A stretch of 64,000 nt of DNA, taken from Varroa destructor. Taxonomy: Eukaryota > Arthropoda > Arachnida > Mesostigmata > Varroidae. The position numbers and the translations under genes are program-made. Shown here piece by piece: positions 1 to 12,500 of the stretch. The first letter of the stretch is position 1, and each line of letters begins with the position of its first letter. The stretch is from NCBI RefSeq assembly GCF_002443255.2, contig NW_019211456.1, positions 12,732,229 to 12,796,228 on the forward strand, in the 5' to 3' direction. The notes beneath the pieces were generated by a model. That model ran no database searches. It was not told the origin of the DNA and was given only the letters and a program-made list of their open reading frames with translations.

Positions 1-88
1 AAGTGAAGAGGTATCGCGAATATGCTGACAAACTGTCCTATTATTTGAATAATACATATCTGCGCTTATCAAATCTCCTCTCCCTTTA

Positions 89-108
89 TCTCTCTCTCTC
101 TCTCTCTC

Positions 109-161
<53 letters not shown>
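89..161. repeat. CT then TA dinucleotide microsatellite
   Basis: A (CT)n run of about 22 bases passes directly into a (TA)n run of about 48 bases. It is a compound simple repeat, likely length-polymorphic. The translated Ser/Leu and Ile/Tyr runs over it are an artefact of the repeat. Confidence 0.95.
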
Positions 162-162
<1 letters not shown>

Positions 163-625
163 CAAGAACAACAACTGAAAAATTTGGTCATTTGTTCGGC
201 ATGCGCTCAAAGTAGAGTGTAGTCTACGATGTATATATATATGTGAGACAATTTTTTTTGCAACAAGCCTTAAGTTTACTTGTAGAAAAAAATGAAATCG
301 GCTTATTTTTTTAATAGTTAATATAAGCGTAATTATTTTCCTTTGAGTTAGAGCAATTACTAGATTTAAGCTGGTTTTTTGGCAAGTCTTGCGATTGCTG
401 TAACAGCACGTTCTAGAACGAACCAAAGCGGTTTGCATATTGTAGGAATCCCTGTAACCTAGCTTAATCATATATATAGTCCTTGTTCTTTTTCATGAAT
501 TACTTACAATTTATTACTTACAATTTACTGAGCCTTGAAGTATCAAGCCAACAAAACTTTGCCATTCAACAAAGTGATAACAAGAGGGATGTCGACATTG
601 GATGCACTAAATACAAAGGTACGAA

Positions 626-648
626 GGTGGGTGGGTGGGTGGGTGGGG
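626..648 (+). repeat. GGGT tandem repeat, G-quadruplex-like
   Basis: Five to six GGTG/GGGT units form G-tracts of three or four separated by single T bases on the plus strand. This spacing meets the usual sequence rule for an intramolecular G-quadruplex. No gene is recognised beside it. Confidence 0.8.
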
Positions 649-1338
649 AGAGCAGTTTTGACAAACCCTGGACTGATCGGGTTGAAAAAGAAAACGTTTA
701 GTAGCTCTACGTTGTTTATGTTACGATGTCTATCGTAAGGTATTATTAGCATGCATTACGACATCGTGACGGTGCACACGACTGTATAACTAAGAATCAT
801 TCTATTCTTGTTATGGGATGGGCCGAAAGAAAAGCTAGAGCTAGTTTCCTTTCAGTGGCTTGCCCACGTGCCGTAGGAGTAGTTGATTCGTGTCTACAAG
901 ATAATAATAGAATTGAGATGGAAAGATGTCACAAACAAACTATATAGGTTATTGCCGTTCGTTCTGCCATTGAAATAGAACGCAGCATTTTATTCATGTA
1001 ATCTCGGACCGTGTGACTGATCTCGGTCAGTTCGTGGTCTTCTATTAGTCATCGTCTCGTTAGTTGCAACTCTGGCAGACCTTATATATTTATACTCGCC
1101 CCCGGGGAATGTTATTAAACTGAAAATACGTATACATAGATAATAATCTTCAGATATATTGCGCTCATTAGAAAGCTACTGTCTGTTTGTATGGGCAGCT
1201 TATTTTGTAAATAAACAGTGTTGCGATATTGAGTTGGAATCACCATTTCGCATGTAATTATCTAGCTGTTCAGGCGTCTTAAGGAAAGCTGTGGCATAAT
1301 ACACGTGGACCTTGGACTACTAGGTCTTAGGTTGAACG

Positions 1339-1389
1339 AGACCAGAAGAGAGTCCTTGTTGCTTTCAAACAAGGACTCTCCTCTAGTCT
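1339..1389 (+). other. Long near-perfect hairpin, pre-miRNA-like
   Basis: Arms 1339-1360 and 1368-1389 are 22 bases each and complementary except at two positions, around a 7-base loop (1361-1367). Weaker pairing appears to continue a few bases outward. It could be a small-RNA precursor, or the remains of a small inverted-repeat transposon. No mature product can be assigned from sequence alone. Confidence 0.55.
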
Positions 1390-3533
1390 GTCAAAAGAAC
1401 CCTCTACAGAATTTGTGTGAACAAAGAAAACAACTAGACTGTTTATTATGATTTCTAATTTCTAATTTATCATAATAATTCGATCTCGAATTAAGCGAGA
1501 AAGAGAAGTCGTTGCTCAAAACACTGATAACGACACATTATACACATAGTTCAAAATCTGAAGTAATTTATAATATCCTATAAACAGATATACTTGAATA
1601 ACAAAGTGTACACATATATTCTGTATTTTAAGTAAGCGAAACGTTTTAATTTACCTGTGTTAAACAAAGAGTTTCGCCACGTGTGCCCTTGATCGTATTG
1701 CCAGGCCAGTCCAATCTACTAAAATATCAAGTTGATGACGACGACGTTTGCCCTACAAACATCCAATGAGCAATATTGTTGTAAAAATTATCCTGCTTGT
1801 TTGTCTTTTCAGCTGGCAGCAAATCTCTTTTAATTGGTTAGCTATGAGGGGACCAGGACCTCTTAATGTGTTAAGGGCAAGAAGATAGGCAGGTACGTGG
1901 CCTGCAAGTGCCCGTCAAATTTGCCCGCTGCACGCTCAGACCTGTAGTGGTGAACGCAGTGACTGACATGTGAATAATAACAGACGTTTTTTTCGATACG
2001 ACGACATTGATGATGTCCTGAAGTCGACCATCCAAACAAGGCGTTATGCATGTATTATGAAGGACTATAGACAGGCCAGATACTTAAAATACTGAGGAGC
2101 CGCATAGGTACACATCAAAGTCCATTTCGTAGTTGAAATAGGCAAGTGTAATAACTCCTGTGGCGAAATTCTCAAAGTTATATAAAGTTTCCTTCATTTT
2201 CTAAGTGTCACTTACACACGCGGCATGCGAGCAGCACTGAAGATCCAGTATCACGCCCGTTCATACGGGCTTCACGACATCTCGCGCTATGGTTGTGAAA
2301 AATATAGGCTGTAAGCTTCACTCATCCTTCCGCAGTGGCAATAGGTCGTTCACCGACCCGTCACAAACGAGAAGATCAACTCGATGCTGATGTCAATTCA
2401 TCAAAATACCATATACTAGACTTCGGGAAAAACCATCCCAGGAACTCTAGGCTGTTGTCTGTAGAGACCAATTCATTTGGGTATGGTTCCAAATACGATT
2501 AACATCAAGTCATGTTTGTAGGCTAGAACGAAAAAGTTTAAAAGCTACAATCATGCATTTAGCAGAAATTTTAGTGTCGGTGCACAAAGGAGTCGTAGCG
2601 GCAGTCAAGGCTAGAAATAAATAGCTAGATCTCGTGAACCGGTTGACTTTGAAGGGTGAAAAACAAAGAAGGAAAAAAAACCAGCAAGGAAGTATCAATA
2701 TCTGCCCGTTAAATGTTTCCCCATCATTTTTGGAGGCATAGCGGTGGCAAGAAAAACATACGTTCATCTACCCAGTGCCCAGAAGATGTTCTGATAAAGT
2801 TTTGCTCGAAGTGTTAAACCAGCTATCATCTTTCGGTTAAGGACTATATATACACACGCCATACTAACTGCGGGCAAAGCATTGTTTGGACTGTGCATTT
2901 GGCCGTCTCGGAGCTATCAGATTGTTTAGAGATAATAGAGAGACAAGAGTTGATTGGCGAGTAGCCGTACAGTCCTAGCGACCGCATATAACCTAATACA
3001 CTATAGCGTAGGCTTTCGCAATGTTGAGCTAATAATTTCACAGTATATTCACATCTAGCGATAAATACTTCCGTTCGTAATAGGCGATTTAATTTACTCC
3101 ACTTTTTAGGGTCCAGCCTCGTTCGGTACTCGGCGCCTGTCGCAAAACGTTTTTGCCTTCATATTTGTTTCGAAACAAACAAACTTCACGAAGTTTTATT
3201 ATAATACAGACGTAATACGAGTACAGCTAAACACTTCTAGTTATCTTAGCTGCTGTTCCCCTTGTTTTCTACATTTGCATGTTATTTCATTTGACTACCT
3301 AGTTCTGCTCGTGTAACAATGCATGCAAAAGTCCGTGCACGTGTGCGCTTATAGGTAGACGATATCTGCACATATTATACAAATACCCTACTCCGTGTCA
3401 TTACGTATCGGAGTGATTGTTAAGCAACAGCGTTCACGTGTTAACGGCGAACAACAACGTTACGACCATTATTACTACCATGGGGGTGCGGTGATTATAT
3501 CGTTATCCTAGGCGGACAGGCGGTAACAACAAT

Positions 3534-3581
<48 letters not shown>
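3534..3581. repeat. AGC (CAG) trinucleotide repeat, 16 units
   Basis: Sixteen uninterrupted AGC units, followed by ACC- and AAC-type triplets. In one plus frame it reads Ala-rich, then Leu/Pro/Thr-rich, and stays open for some distance. No start, domain or splice pattern shows that it is translated, so it is annotated only as a simple repeat. Confidence 0.9.
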
Positions 3582-3583
<2 letters not shown>

Positions 3584-3664
3584 TACTACCACCACCATCC
3601 CCAGCAACAACAAGAACGACGACAATATCGAGGTGGCTAAAGTTCCTTGGACCTAATCTTTATG

Positions 3665-3680
3665 GCGCAAACGTTTGCGC
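3665..3680. repeat. 16-base perfect palindrome
   Basis: GCGCAAACGTTTGCGC reads the same on both strands. It could be a dimeric protein-binding site. Nothing else supports a function. Confidence 0.5.
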
Positions 3681-5647
3681 TCGGCAGGGCCGTTCGCCGT
3701 AGCATGCGTTCACGATGGCTGGCCGGTCTACTGCTTACCGACTTGTAGGTCTTCCCGCCGCAATAAAAAGAGCCCGTCTAGGAAAGCGGAAAGATAGAGA
3801 ACGACTTGTTAAGCTCACCAAACACTGGATTATGGCCAAGCAAGGCTTATTACTAGGTTACTTGCCAGTTGATTTTAATAGCTGCTAGCTTCCATGAACC
3901 TGAGACTATCGAGCCACGCTTCTTCTGGCGTCAGTCTCCATCGCATGCTCGTCTTACATCTCGCTTCGTCTCAGTCTAACCGAAAATCTTCGTTCTGGCA
4001 ATCTGCCCCCCTTCACGGGGCTGGGAGCGCACACGATAAGCATGTAGGAACTTTTAAGTACACGCTTGAAGACGAACATAACAAACAGTATTTCACGATG
4101 ATAGAATAAACTGTGCAGTTATCGTCTATGGTGACGTATGTTACATAAGACGTCGGATGAAATCATGGCCTGCGCCATTTTCGCGGAAGAAAGTACCTTA
4201 CAAGAGAGAAGTTGGATAGTTGTAGTGGACAAAAATAATTTAAAGTACTTTCGTGATTTATGCAAGCGTAATATATTTCTTTACTAAAGCTTGTAGACAC
4301 AATTTTTTTAACTACTAACATGTGTTATTACTGAATTATTCACTACTTCAAATATGTGATTTTGTATAATCGTGATGTCGGGAAGGTATAGCAGCGAAGC
4401 ACATACCTTGCATTTCCTTTATATTTGATAATGTTTTTTTGGCCCAACCAAAATTACATATAGCTAGTTAGAAACTACGTATTATCGAATACAAAATTTT
4501 ATCCTTTTTTTTTTAGTAAAACTTTTGTCAGATAGTCTTCACAACATCTTTTTAATCAGGTCTTTCAAATATTATTAAAATTTCTAAAAACACCCAGTCG
4601 AAATAGGTAGTGCACAAAAGTTTGTCAATTTGTCTACAGTTGCCGACTAACTATGATCAGGTAAAACGTATCGACTAAGATGCAACGTTTAAATTATAGC
4701 TTTTAGTTAGTATTATATGAGTGGGAACCGCGTCTAGCAGCTGGGGCATGAAGAACTCCTCAATTCCGATACCAAATCAAGGTAAAACTTTAAAATCCCG
4801 CTAGACTCATTCCCTACCTCGTATCTACGTGCAGCTCGATTTTAGTGCTTGAACTAGGCTTAGCTTAGCATAACATTAGAGCGATCGGAAATCGTTTGAG
4901 GACGGTTAGACAAACAGCTATTGAATAGTACGCGAACGCTGCAAGCGGAACTTCAGCTACTGCGACAGGACTATGCAGAATGTAGTATAGAAGGAGGCCG
5001 TTTTGCCTTACGAGTATAGCGCTATTATACAAGGGTTGTGGGACACTATTCTATCGAAGATCGATGCTCGAGTGGGAAACCTATACTAAAACGAGATCAC
5101 TGTTTTGAAACCTCATTCGCTTTAAAACGCACAAGAGTGAGATAAGAACACCATTTTTAAAAGAGGTCGAAATCAATAGCTATTCTACCAAGGAGAGTAC
5201 TGCACCTTTTAAAGCGTAAAACAAACAATTCCATCACATAATAAATTAAGAGCATCATACCGAACAGATAATAGAAGATTCCTACGATACTTTCCTCCTC
5301 TTAGTACTCACAAGTGCATATATTTTAGTTTAGCATATATTTTCCCGTGTGATTTTCTTCCAATACTTATGCAGTTAGACATTATTTCTTACGGCTGGCT
5401 CACAGCATTGAACGAAGTATATCCACGCCCGCTTTTAAGCTTACATAACCACGTGTTCCCTAGTTTAGCAGGTAAATACGTCAACCAGTACGCTGTCACT
5501 GCCACGCTTATAGACCGCGTGGAACTGCCATTTATCATTTGACAACGCACGCATGATCCGGTCTTTTGCTTATTTTAGGGAAACACAAAAGTAAAGTTAG
5601 GAAATTTCAAGTGATCTTCGTTTGTTTCTCATCATTTCGGTAATATA

Positions 5648-5985
5648 TTGGATTATAAGCTAAGCGTCTTGATCAGACCTGATGAGCGGTCGTCACTAAA
5701 TGAGGTGTCATTTAGATTATTTGACTCCTTTTCGGTTGCTGGTCAATTCATTCATAAATATCAACTTGGTGAGCACGGCATTCTCAGCTTGAGTCCGTGC
5801 AAGCTCGGTCCGCGGTCGTGCGACGCTATTTTTCCAGAACGCACTTTAATGTAGATGAAGATGGGTATTCTATAGAAAAAAATCTCAGAGAGCTAGAATC
5901 CCGTTCATATCTTTGCCTTGGACCTCTGTTACGCTCACTAGGATTCCAGCTGACGCTTTTTACACATATGTTCTGTAATAGCTAG
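5648..5985 (+). pseudogene. Possible decayed nuclear-receptor DNA-binding domain
   Basis: Two overlapping plus frames carry pieces that resemble a nuclear-receptor zinc-finger domain. Frame 5648-5854 has FSVAGQ followed by EHGILSLSPCK, which recalls the first finger (C-x2-C-G-D ... HYG ... C-x2-CK). The other frame, 5797-5985, has VVRRYFSRTHFNVDEDG and then SIEKNLRE, which recalls the FFRR helix and the second finger. Most zinc-ligand cysteines are missing, and a frame change is needed between the halves. I therefore call it a relic at best; chance resemblance is quite possible. Support comes only from lying upstream, on the same strand, of LBD-like pieces at 9.0-17.2 kb. Confidence 0.2.
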
Positions 5986-8954
5986 CTAATGGCGTACACA
6001 AACAAGCAATCGACCTCGAGGAGGCCTTGTGTGACATTTTAAGGGCCTTTAGCGTGGTCTGATACTTGGAGTGCCAAATTTTTTACTGCCAGCGACTCGT
6101 CAGTACTGGCCGTTCTGGGAGCCGTAAGCGTAAGAAAACAAGTTGCTAATGAAATGTCAGTATGAAGTCTGCCAAAGGCGTAGTTTATCGGTTAGACACT
6201 AGAGATTCGTCTGGACGATGATCTGATAGGAGCTTACTGACAACTTGTTGAGTATGTGCACGTTGTTGCACGGCAGTAAAGTAAATGAACTATGCTCAAC
6301 ATAGATTCTTTAAATGAAAACGATCAAATCTAGAGTACGAACACGTTTTAAAGATAAAATTAATTGAATTTTCTAGTTGCACATGTTCTTCGACCCTAGC
6401 TATTGAATGACGCATATATACCTCGCATACACATCGTTTTTCGCCATTGATTACATTCTATTTGTCTGATAGAACGATGACAAATCGAAACGTCAAAACT
6501 ATTCTATGTTTGCTAGCTAATTAACACTATTGCACTATTGAAAATAAGCTCGTTTTTGCTCGACAAGCATATATACTATGTCTCTTCACCTATTTGCCTT
6601 TAGTAGTCCCTCGTGTAAACTTCGAACAGTTAGTTATCAGAGGATCGATAAGTTCGTTTGCGTTGCATTGATACCAACTCTGTCTCTAGTCACAGATAAT
6701 CTATCGTCACTGGCTCATCACATGATGTTTGACGTTTCAGCTCGAAGACGACGACAACAACAATAGATTCATAAAAAAATTATGTTAATAGCAACAAAAG
6801 TTGCCAATGTAATAGGCCGAACAAAATTTTACGGCAGTACAAAAGGTGATCCGAACGACAAGTATTACGAGCTATACAAGTAACAAGTAGATTGTTTCTA
6901 CCGTCTATTTCTTTGTCAAGCTATAGAAATGTATGCCAAATAATTATTAAGGCAACGATTGAGTAAAGGTATCTCATAATAGCTATTTATCCTCTTGCCA
7001 TATTTGCTGAATCACGCAGTCCCGAACACGGTGGGGTCGCATCACGAACCGACCCATAAAGCGACTCAATTTAGTACTAGTTATTCATCAGCTATTGATT
7101 GAGCAAGTTAATGCGCAGCTAACCCACGTAAGAAAAATGACCCGTTCATTCTACGCGTGAGAAGAAAAAACATGCCGATCAAGAGGTCGCCATTTGAGAG
7201 ATGCCAATAAGGGCGTCTGTCGAGCGTCCAGTTCTCTTTTACCAGAAATCACTGTTCACGAAATACAAACAATAGGATCGTGTCTATTCCCCTATAGACG
7301 TGCATTGTTACTACATAATTTATCTACCATAATTTAAGCTTGATTGCTCCGTTAAGCCGGTATATAGTGCCCAGGAGCAGTTCCTATAGTGTAAAGCATC
7401 TCGCTCTGGCGAGCATTTGCATACTGTGCAAGCTGTCTGATCTTTGAGGGCTGAAATTAAATCTGTTATGTCTTCCTTTTTTTACAGGACCTTTACTAAT
7501 AATATATTGGTTCGTATAGCTACAAAACCTTCGAGCAGCTGCATCCATCATCTTCTACATGAGCTTTCTAAATGTGATGTTATTCCGGCTCTACAACACG
7601 GCACTATATTGAAATATACAATATAATAACGTTTTCACTAAGCTACCGTGCCTGCACAATACATAACACTATTAATACTTTGGTATATTTTAATGACCAC
7701 CCTCAAAGTTCGATTTAAAATAGTATCATGGGCCAAAAACTTAGACAATATTTCAATTTAGCGAACTTATCGTGCCCAAAGGTGGGCAGAGTAGAAGCTC
7801 TAAAATATTCAGAGAACTTTAGTCGTTAAGGCTGCGCTCAATGTCGCAGTGGGTACAGGCAAAAAACACTGGAATTATTCTACAATCAACAATTGCCCGA
7901 AAGGGGCAAGCGAATTGTTTTGAAAACCCCTTCACTAAACAAGGCCTCAAGAATCTCGTCTATATACATTTCAAGAAAGATCCTTGAGGGACGCCACTTG
8001 TAGGGCAGTTATAACATAGTGTTAGGTTTTTATGGTATACAGGAAGCTAATGTCTAGCAAATTTACTTACTGTTAAACAATAAACAGAAATTTTAAAGCA
8101 GTAGAAAAAAAAAATCGCACCAGGTGTGCCACGCGAAATAGTAGTTGCGACAGTCCTGAGCGTGAGTAAAATGGAAAAAATTACCAGCAAGCATTGAGCT
8201 TGATCTAGTAACGGTAGAGAACCCGAGAAATAAGTGAACATTATTGGAGGACCTCTTTGCGGAAATCAGCTTGAAAGAGTTTGTCTGCAGCAATACCGTA
8301 TATCCATGCAATAAACACCAATCCGAAACGGACCCCAGAATCCACCAGATTCTCGTCACCCTGCTCAATATGAGTGAAATAAAAGAAAAGGGCAGAGCAG
8401 GCTGAAAAAAGATGAAAGCCCTAGAAAAAATGTCAATAAATCATTGAACTTATCTGAAGCAAAGGCCATGAAGGTAACTTAAGACCCACAACCGTCCACG
8501 ACATGACGTTTCACGGGAAATTTTGCTATCCAAAGCTGCGACAATGCTTAATGTGACAATTTCTATAAGTGAAACAGAAATATTGCCAGATTCTAGGATC
8601 CGTCAGCAGCAGTACGAAATTTTAAAGCAATGATGACCATGCTCTTAAACCTCTTCACCTGAACCTTTTTCAAAAACCTCATCATTCATACATTTCTAAT
8701 ATATTATCTTAGTATATAATATAAGAATATTAGTAACCTATTTAAAGCAATTACAGATGTACAGGCAACACTCAACCATACGTTGTACCTCCGGCAATTT
8801 TTAGCGTAAAAGTAGAACCTGTCTGCAAATAGCAAATCCAGTAAAAAAATAAATCAATCGGAAGAGATAATGTGCCTGTAAGAAATGACACAATGGTAAC
8901 TTTGCCCGATCCCACTGCAGCACATCCATCCTTGAAGAAACAGCTTCGGTCAGA
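5986..8954. other. No recognised gene
   Basis: AT-rich sequence with only short open frames on both strands. I see no recognisable domain, RNA gene or transposon ends. It would be intronic if the nuclear-receptor-like pieces on either side belong to one gene. Confidence 0.4.
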
Positions 8955-9248
8955 TTGCTGTCTGTTTACTGCAAGCTTAAAACATCATTTGTTTTACGCT
9001 CCGTTCGCTCAAAACAAATCATGGGCATAGCGGACAGTGGGTTTATGCAAGGCACGTCTACAGTTGAAAATCCTATTTTAAAGAACTTTAAGCTGCAGCT
9101 CTACGCCGTTAGGAAAGAGATGTGTGCGCCCACTACGCCACTGGATGAGAATGATCGAGGCAAAATTAACGATATCGTTGACATTTTTAACCGACTTCAT
9201 TACCCTTACGAATTACAGACACAATTTAAGGAAAGTATTTGTGTTTGA
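8955..9248 (+). CDS. Exon-like ORF resembling nuclear-receptor LBD helix 1
   Basis: The frame is open for 97 codons. Its distal part contains PLDENDRGKINDIVDIFNRL followed by HYPYELQTQF, which looks like hinge plus helix 1 of a group-1 nuclear-receptor ligand-binding domain (acidic start, I-x2-I-V, then P-x-E-L). GTATTTG after the AAGGAA codons near 9235 could be a 5' splice site. A related motif occurs at 23.3 kb on the same strand (RLIYPHELQKHF), which argues that the piece is real. The first codon listed is TTG, so the true left border is more likely a splice acceptor. It could be an exon of a diverged receptor or a relic of one. Confidence 0.3.
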   Translation: MLSVYCKLKTSFVLRSVRSKQIMGIADSGFMQGTSTVENPILKNFKLQLYAVRKEMCAPTTPLDENDRGKINDIVDIFNRLHYPYELQTQFKESICV

Positions 9249-9531
9249 AATTTCAGATAAAGATCGTTTTCCTTTAACATTGGTGAGCTTTGTTCGTTTG
9301 AGGTTAGAACACGATAAACATGAAAAAGTGATTTTAGTAGCTCAGAAGAAAGTTACAAATAAAAAGCAAATTGCTTATTGTAGTTATAGCTCTAGCGTAC
9401 GTAAAAGGACGTCTCACCTTAACTATACCAATTTTACGTATGTTTGTGCTTGCCTCTTTCCATTCCATTAGATTCCACGGTTGAAAAATCTCTCTTGGGT
9501 TTTTTAGGTTTACGGCGAATCTTGTTTCTGG

Positions 9532-9596
9532 GTCTCTCCCCCTCTCTCCCTCTCCCCTCTCTCCCTCTCCCCTCCCTCTCTCTCTCGCTCGCTCGC
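9532..9596. repeat. CT/CCCTCT-rich tract with CTCG repeats
   Basis: A pure polypyrimidine run of imperfect CTCTCCC units ending in three CTCG units. It is a simple repeat and could also act as a polypyrimidine tract. Confidence 0.9.
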
Positions 9597-12500
9597 TGAA
9601 AAACGGTTAGGATTTCGTCTGCCTGTTTATTTCAAATTGCTGTCATGAAAAATTCCAAGTGAACAAAAAATGTGTTTAAGTTTCCTGTAGTCTGACTGTC
9701 GCTTTTGCTTACTGCTGTAAAGTTAGTAGATTATGTTTACTTATCAATAGGTTTGCTACGATAAAAAGCTTATCTCTTACTTTACTAAATCCGTTTGAGA
9801 GCGAAGACAAATAATATGACACGATAACTCTGAACATAACTGATTTGAACCTTACATTGCTACACTATCTTTTATTTATTTCGTCATCGTGTGGAGCTGA
9901 AAATAGTTACCATGGCTTAAATCTAAGATTTGATTTCCGCAAATCCGCTTAAGGCGCCAGCGTACTAAAAAAACAACTGTATAAAAAAAGTATATTTTAA
10001 CGGGGCTCTTGTATCATAACGATGAAGGGCGAGCGTAACAGCGATACATCTGTTCTCGAAGTGTTTAGAACGGACCCACTTTTAGTATGCGCAAACACTG
10101 GGGTGTAATAGAATGCCTGAAAAGAAATTCACTCAGTACAAATCTCTTCTGGCAATGGCAGTGGTAACCGTATTGTTATTCATCAATAATATTAAGATTA
10201 CTGACAATGAATGTTATTATATCGTTCTTGGTGACTGAAATTTTGATTACGAAAACGTACCATCATTATCAATATTTACACATTTACGTACTAACATAAC
10301 CATGTTAGCTGAACTAAGCTGAATACATGTTTTTCTCGAAACGCACATGTGGCTCCCTCATCCTGGTAAATATATGCATTTCCCCTCAGTGAGAAGATAA
10401 CACTTTGCTCTAGATTGTGGACTGTTACCTAACGAAAAAGCTTACGTTACGTAAACGAAATTATTACGTGTAACACTCTATTACTTAAAACGACGTTATT
10501 TGAAAAAGGTTTTGCGAAACGAAAACTGGAACGCGCATTTACTTTGTAACTTAGAGCTTCAGGATACGATTCTAAGTAACAGCGAGCGTCACAACAATAA
10601 ACGTAAGACGCAACGTCTACGAGTAAAACATTAAGCAGCCTTTAAAACTAGAATGTAACTATACCTATAGAGAAGTATAAGGTAAATCGTCGATAAGCCA
10701 TTTACGGGGATACTCTAACCCTTAGTTACGATAATGTCCAATGTAACTCTCACAGCGAAAAGGATTCGAAATATTATTAAGAACCTTAAAAAATCCACTA
10801 CTACTCAGAAGTGCTTCGAAAAATCTAGACATGTCTGAAATAGGTTCTCCATTCCTTCAACACATACTCAAATAGTATAAGCGATTTGGCTAGCAGCCTG
10901 CTGCGGTAGCTTACATAGACACGAATCAAAGCGCGATCGCAGAAAAATACAAGACTAAGCAGACGTTCAAATAATGCAAAGAAGCGTTCTTATAGTTACT
11001 CAAATCCTCGATTTGTACAAGAAGGTAGAACGTGATGTGACGATATCTCATTTGCGCAACAATAGAATGAGACAGGACTCATAACCAGTATTAGTTCCGA
11101 CCTGTTAAAGATGGCAATTCTAAAGGAGAAGTTAAACAATACTGCGAGCCATTTTTATATCAATTATTTCACTAAACCTGTCCCTTTGGTTTTTCGAGAA
11201 ACAATTCTCAACAGCACAGCTTCTCGTAGCTATTAAAAATATGGTATTCGATTGGTTTCAGTTTACGTGTATAGAAATAGTATAACCAGAAGTTTTGTTT
11301 TTTTTAATATGCCACCATGTTCTTAAGAGCGAAATGTAGCATCTGATTTAGGAGGCGTATATTATGAAGGGTAAACAGCGCTAATGCAAAAAGTTTTCCA
11401 CGCTTCTAGAATGCTACGAAAGCAATGTGGGAAACGTCACGTCGTACAGAACTTTGATGTTTGTAGCTGAGGTAGCGTGCAATGTGAACTTGGTAAGATG
11501 GAACGAGAGTAATAGCAAATTTTAAACTAAGACTTTAGCCTGTGGATAATCTAATGGAAAAGGTAGACAGTTGTCCTACTTAAAAAAATAATGTGAGCCC
11601 ATCATTCGTGTAGAGTTTACACTCGATTAACTTGAACCTATAAGAGGCCTAAGACAATTTGAGATGCACCGGCTAATCGGACGCAAGGGCAAAGGGTGAT
11701 GCCCTGGTTCCTCAACATGCTGTTCTATACAATGCGATTCTATTACACGGCGTTAAGGCCAAACGACGTTCAGCAACTATTCAGCCCATCTAAAACGACA
11801 GACTGCTGCAAAAAGGAATGCAAGCCTCAAGCTCCGCGCAGAGCTGTCGTTCTCATAACTGACTCATAAGTGTCTGACGTGACTCTCACTAGAAATATAC
11901 ATTGGGGATGCCAGACCTAAGCTGTAGCTCCTAGAAAATCTATGGGATAAAGTATGCGATATTGAAAGGCGCCCCTGAGCTACTGATTGGCGCACTTGAG
12001 CTTTTTATCTGTGTGCACTCCATTAGAGATACTAAAATAAATAATAAACGATGAAATAAACTATCGCATACGCTTCGTACGAGGACGTGCTTAACGTGCA
12101 GATGTCACAGCCGCCTGAGCAAGAAACTAATTTTCAAAACCATGTTTTAGATACTGAAGCGGTATTTTTATATCGTCGTCGGCCTTCTTCAAGACCTGTA
12201 CAGAAAGATGTCCGCAAAAATTATTATAGAAAATGAAGCTATTTTGGCCGAAGATAATCCAGAGAGCTACTAAATGAAGGGTGAGTGATGGCCATCACGA
12301 TACGACAGTTTAGTCTCTCAGCTAACTATGCCAAAAGATCCTGCTGGTGTTCTCCTGTAAATCCGAATTACTTTACTACATTGAAAAAACCTAGCTAGGC
12401 AGAGACAGATGAACGTCACAGTATTTCACCGTTTTCCTTGTTATGCATAAGTTACTGATGGTATATTTCGAAAAAGCGTGATACTCTATGGCAAGGCATT

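Larger units (their letters stand above)
1..5640. other. Gene-poor left flank
   Basis: I find no convincing coding exon here. Short open frames exist, but none has a recognisable domain or a good splice context. The stretch holds the microsatellites, G-run, hairpin and palindrome listed separately. Composition is AT-rich with many A and T runs. Confidence 0.5.
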
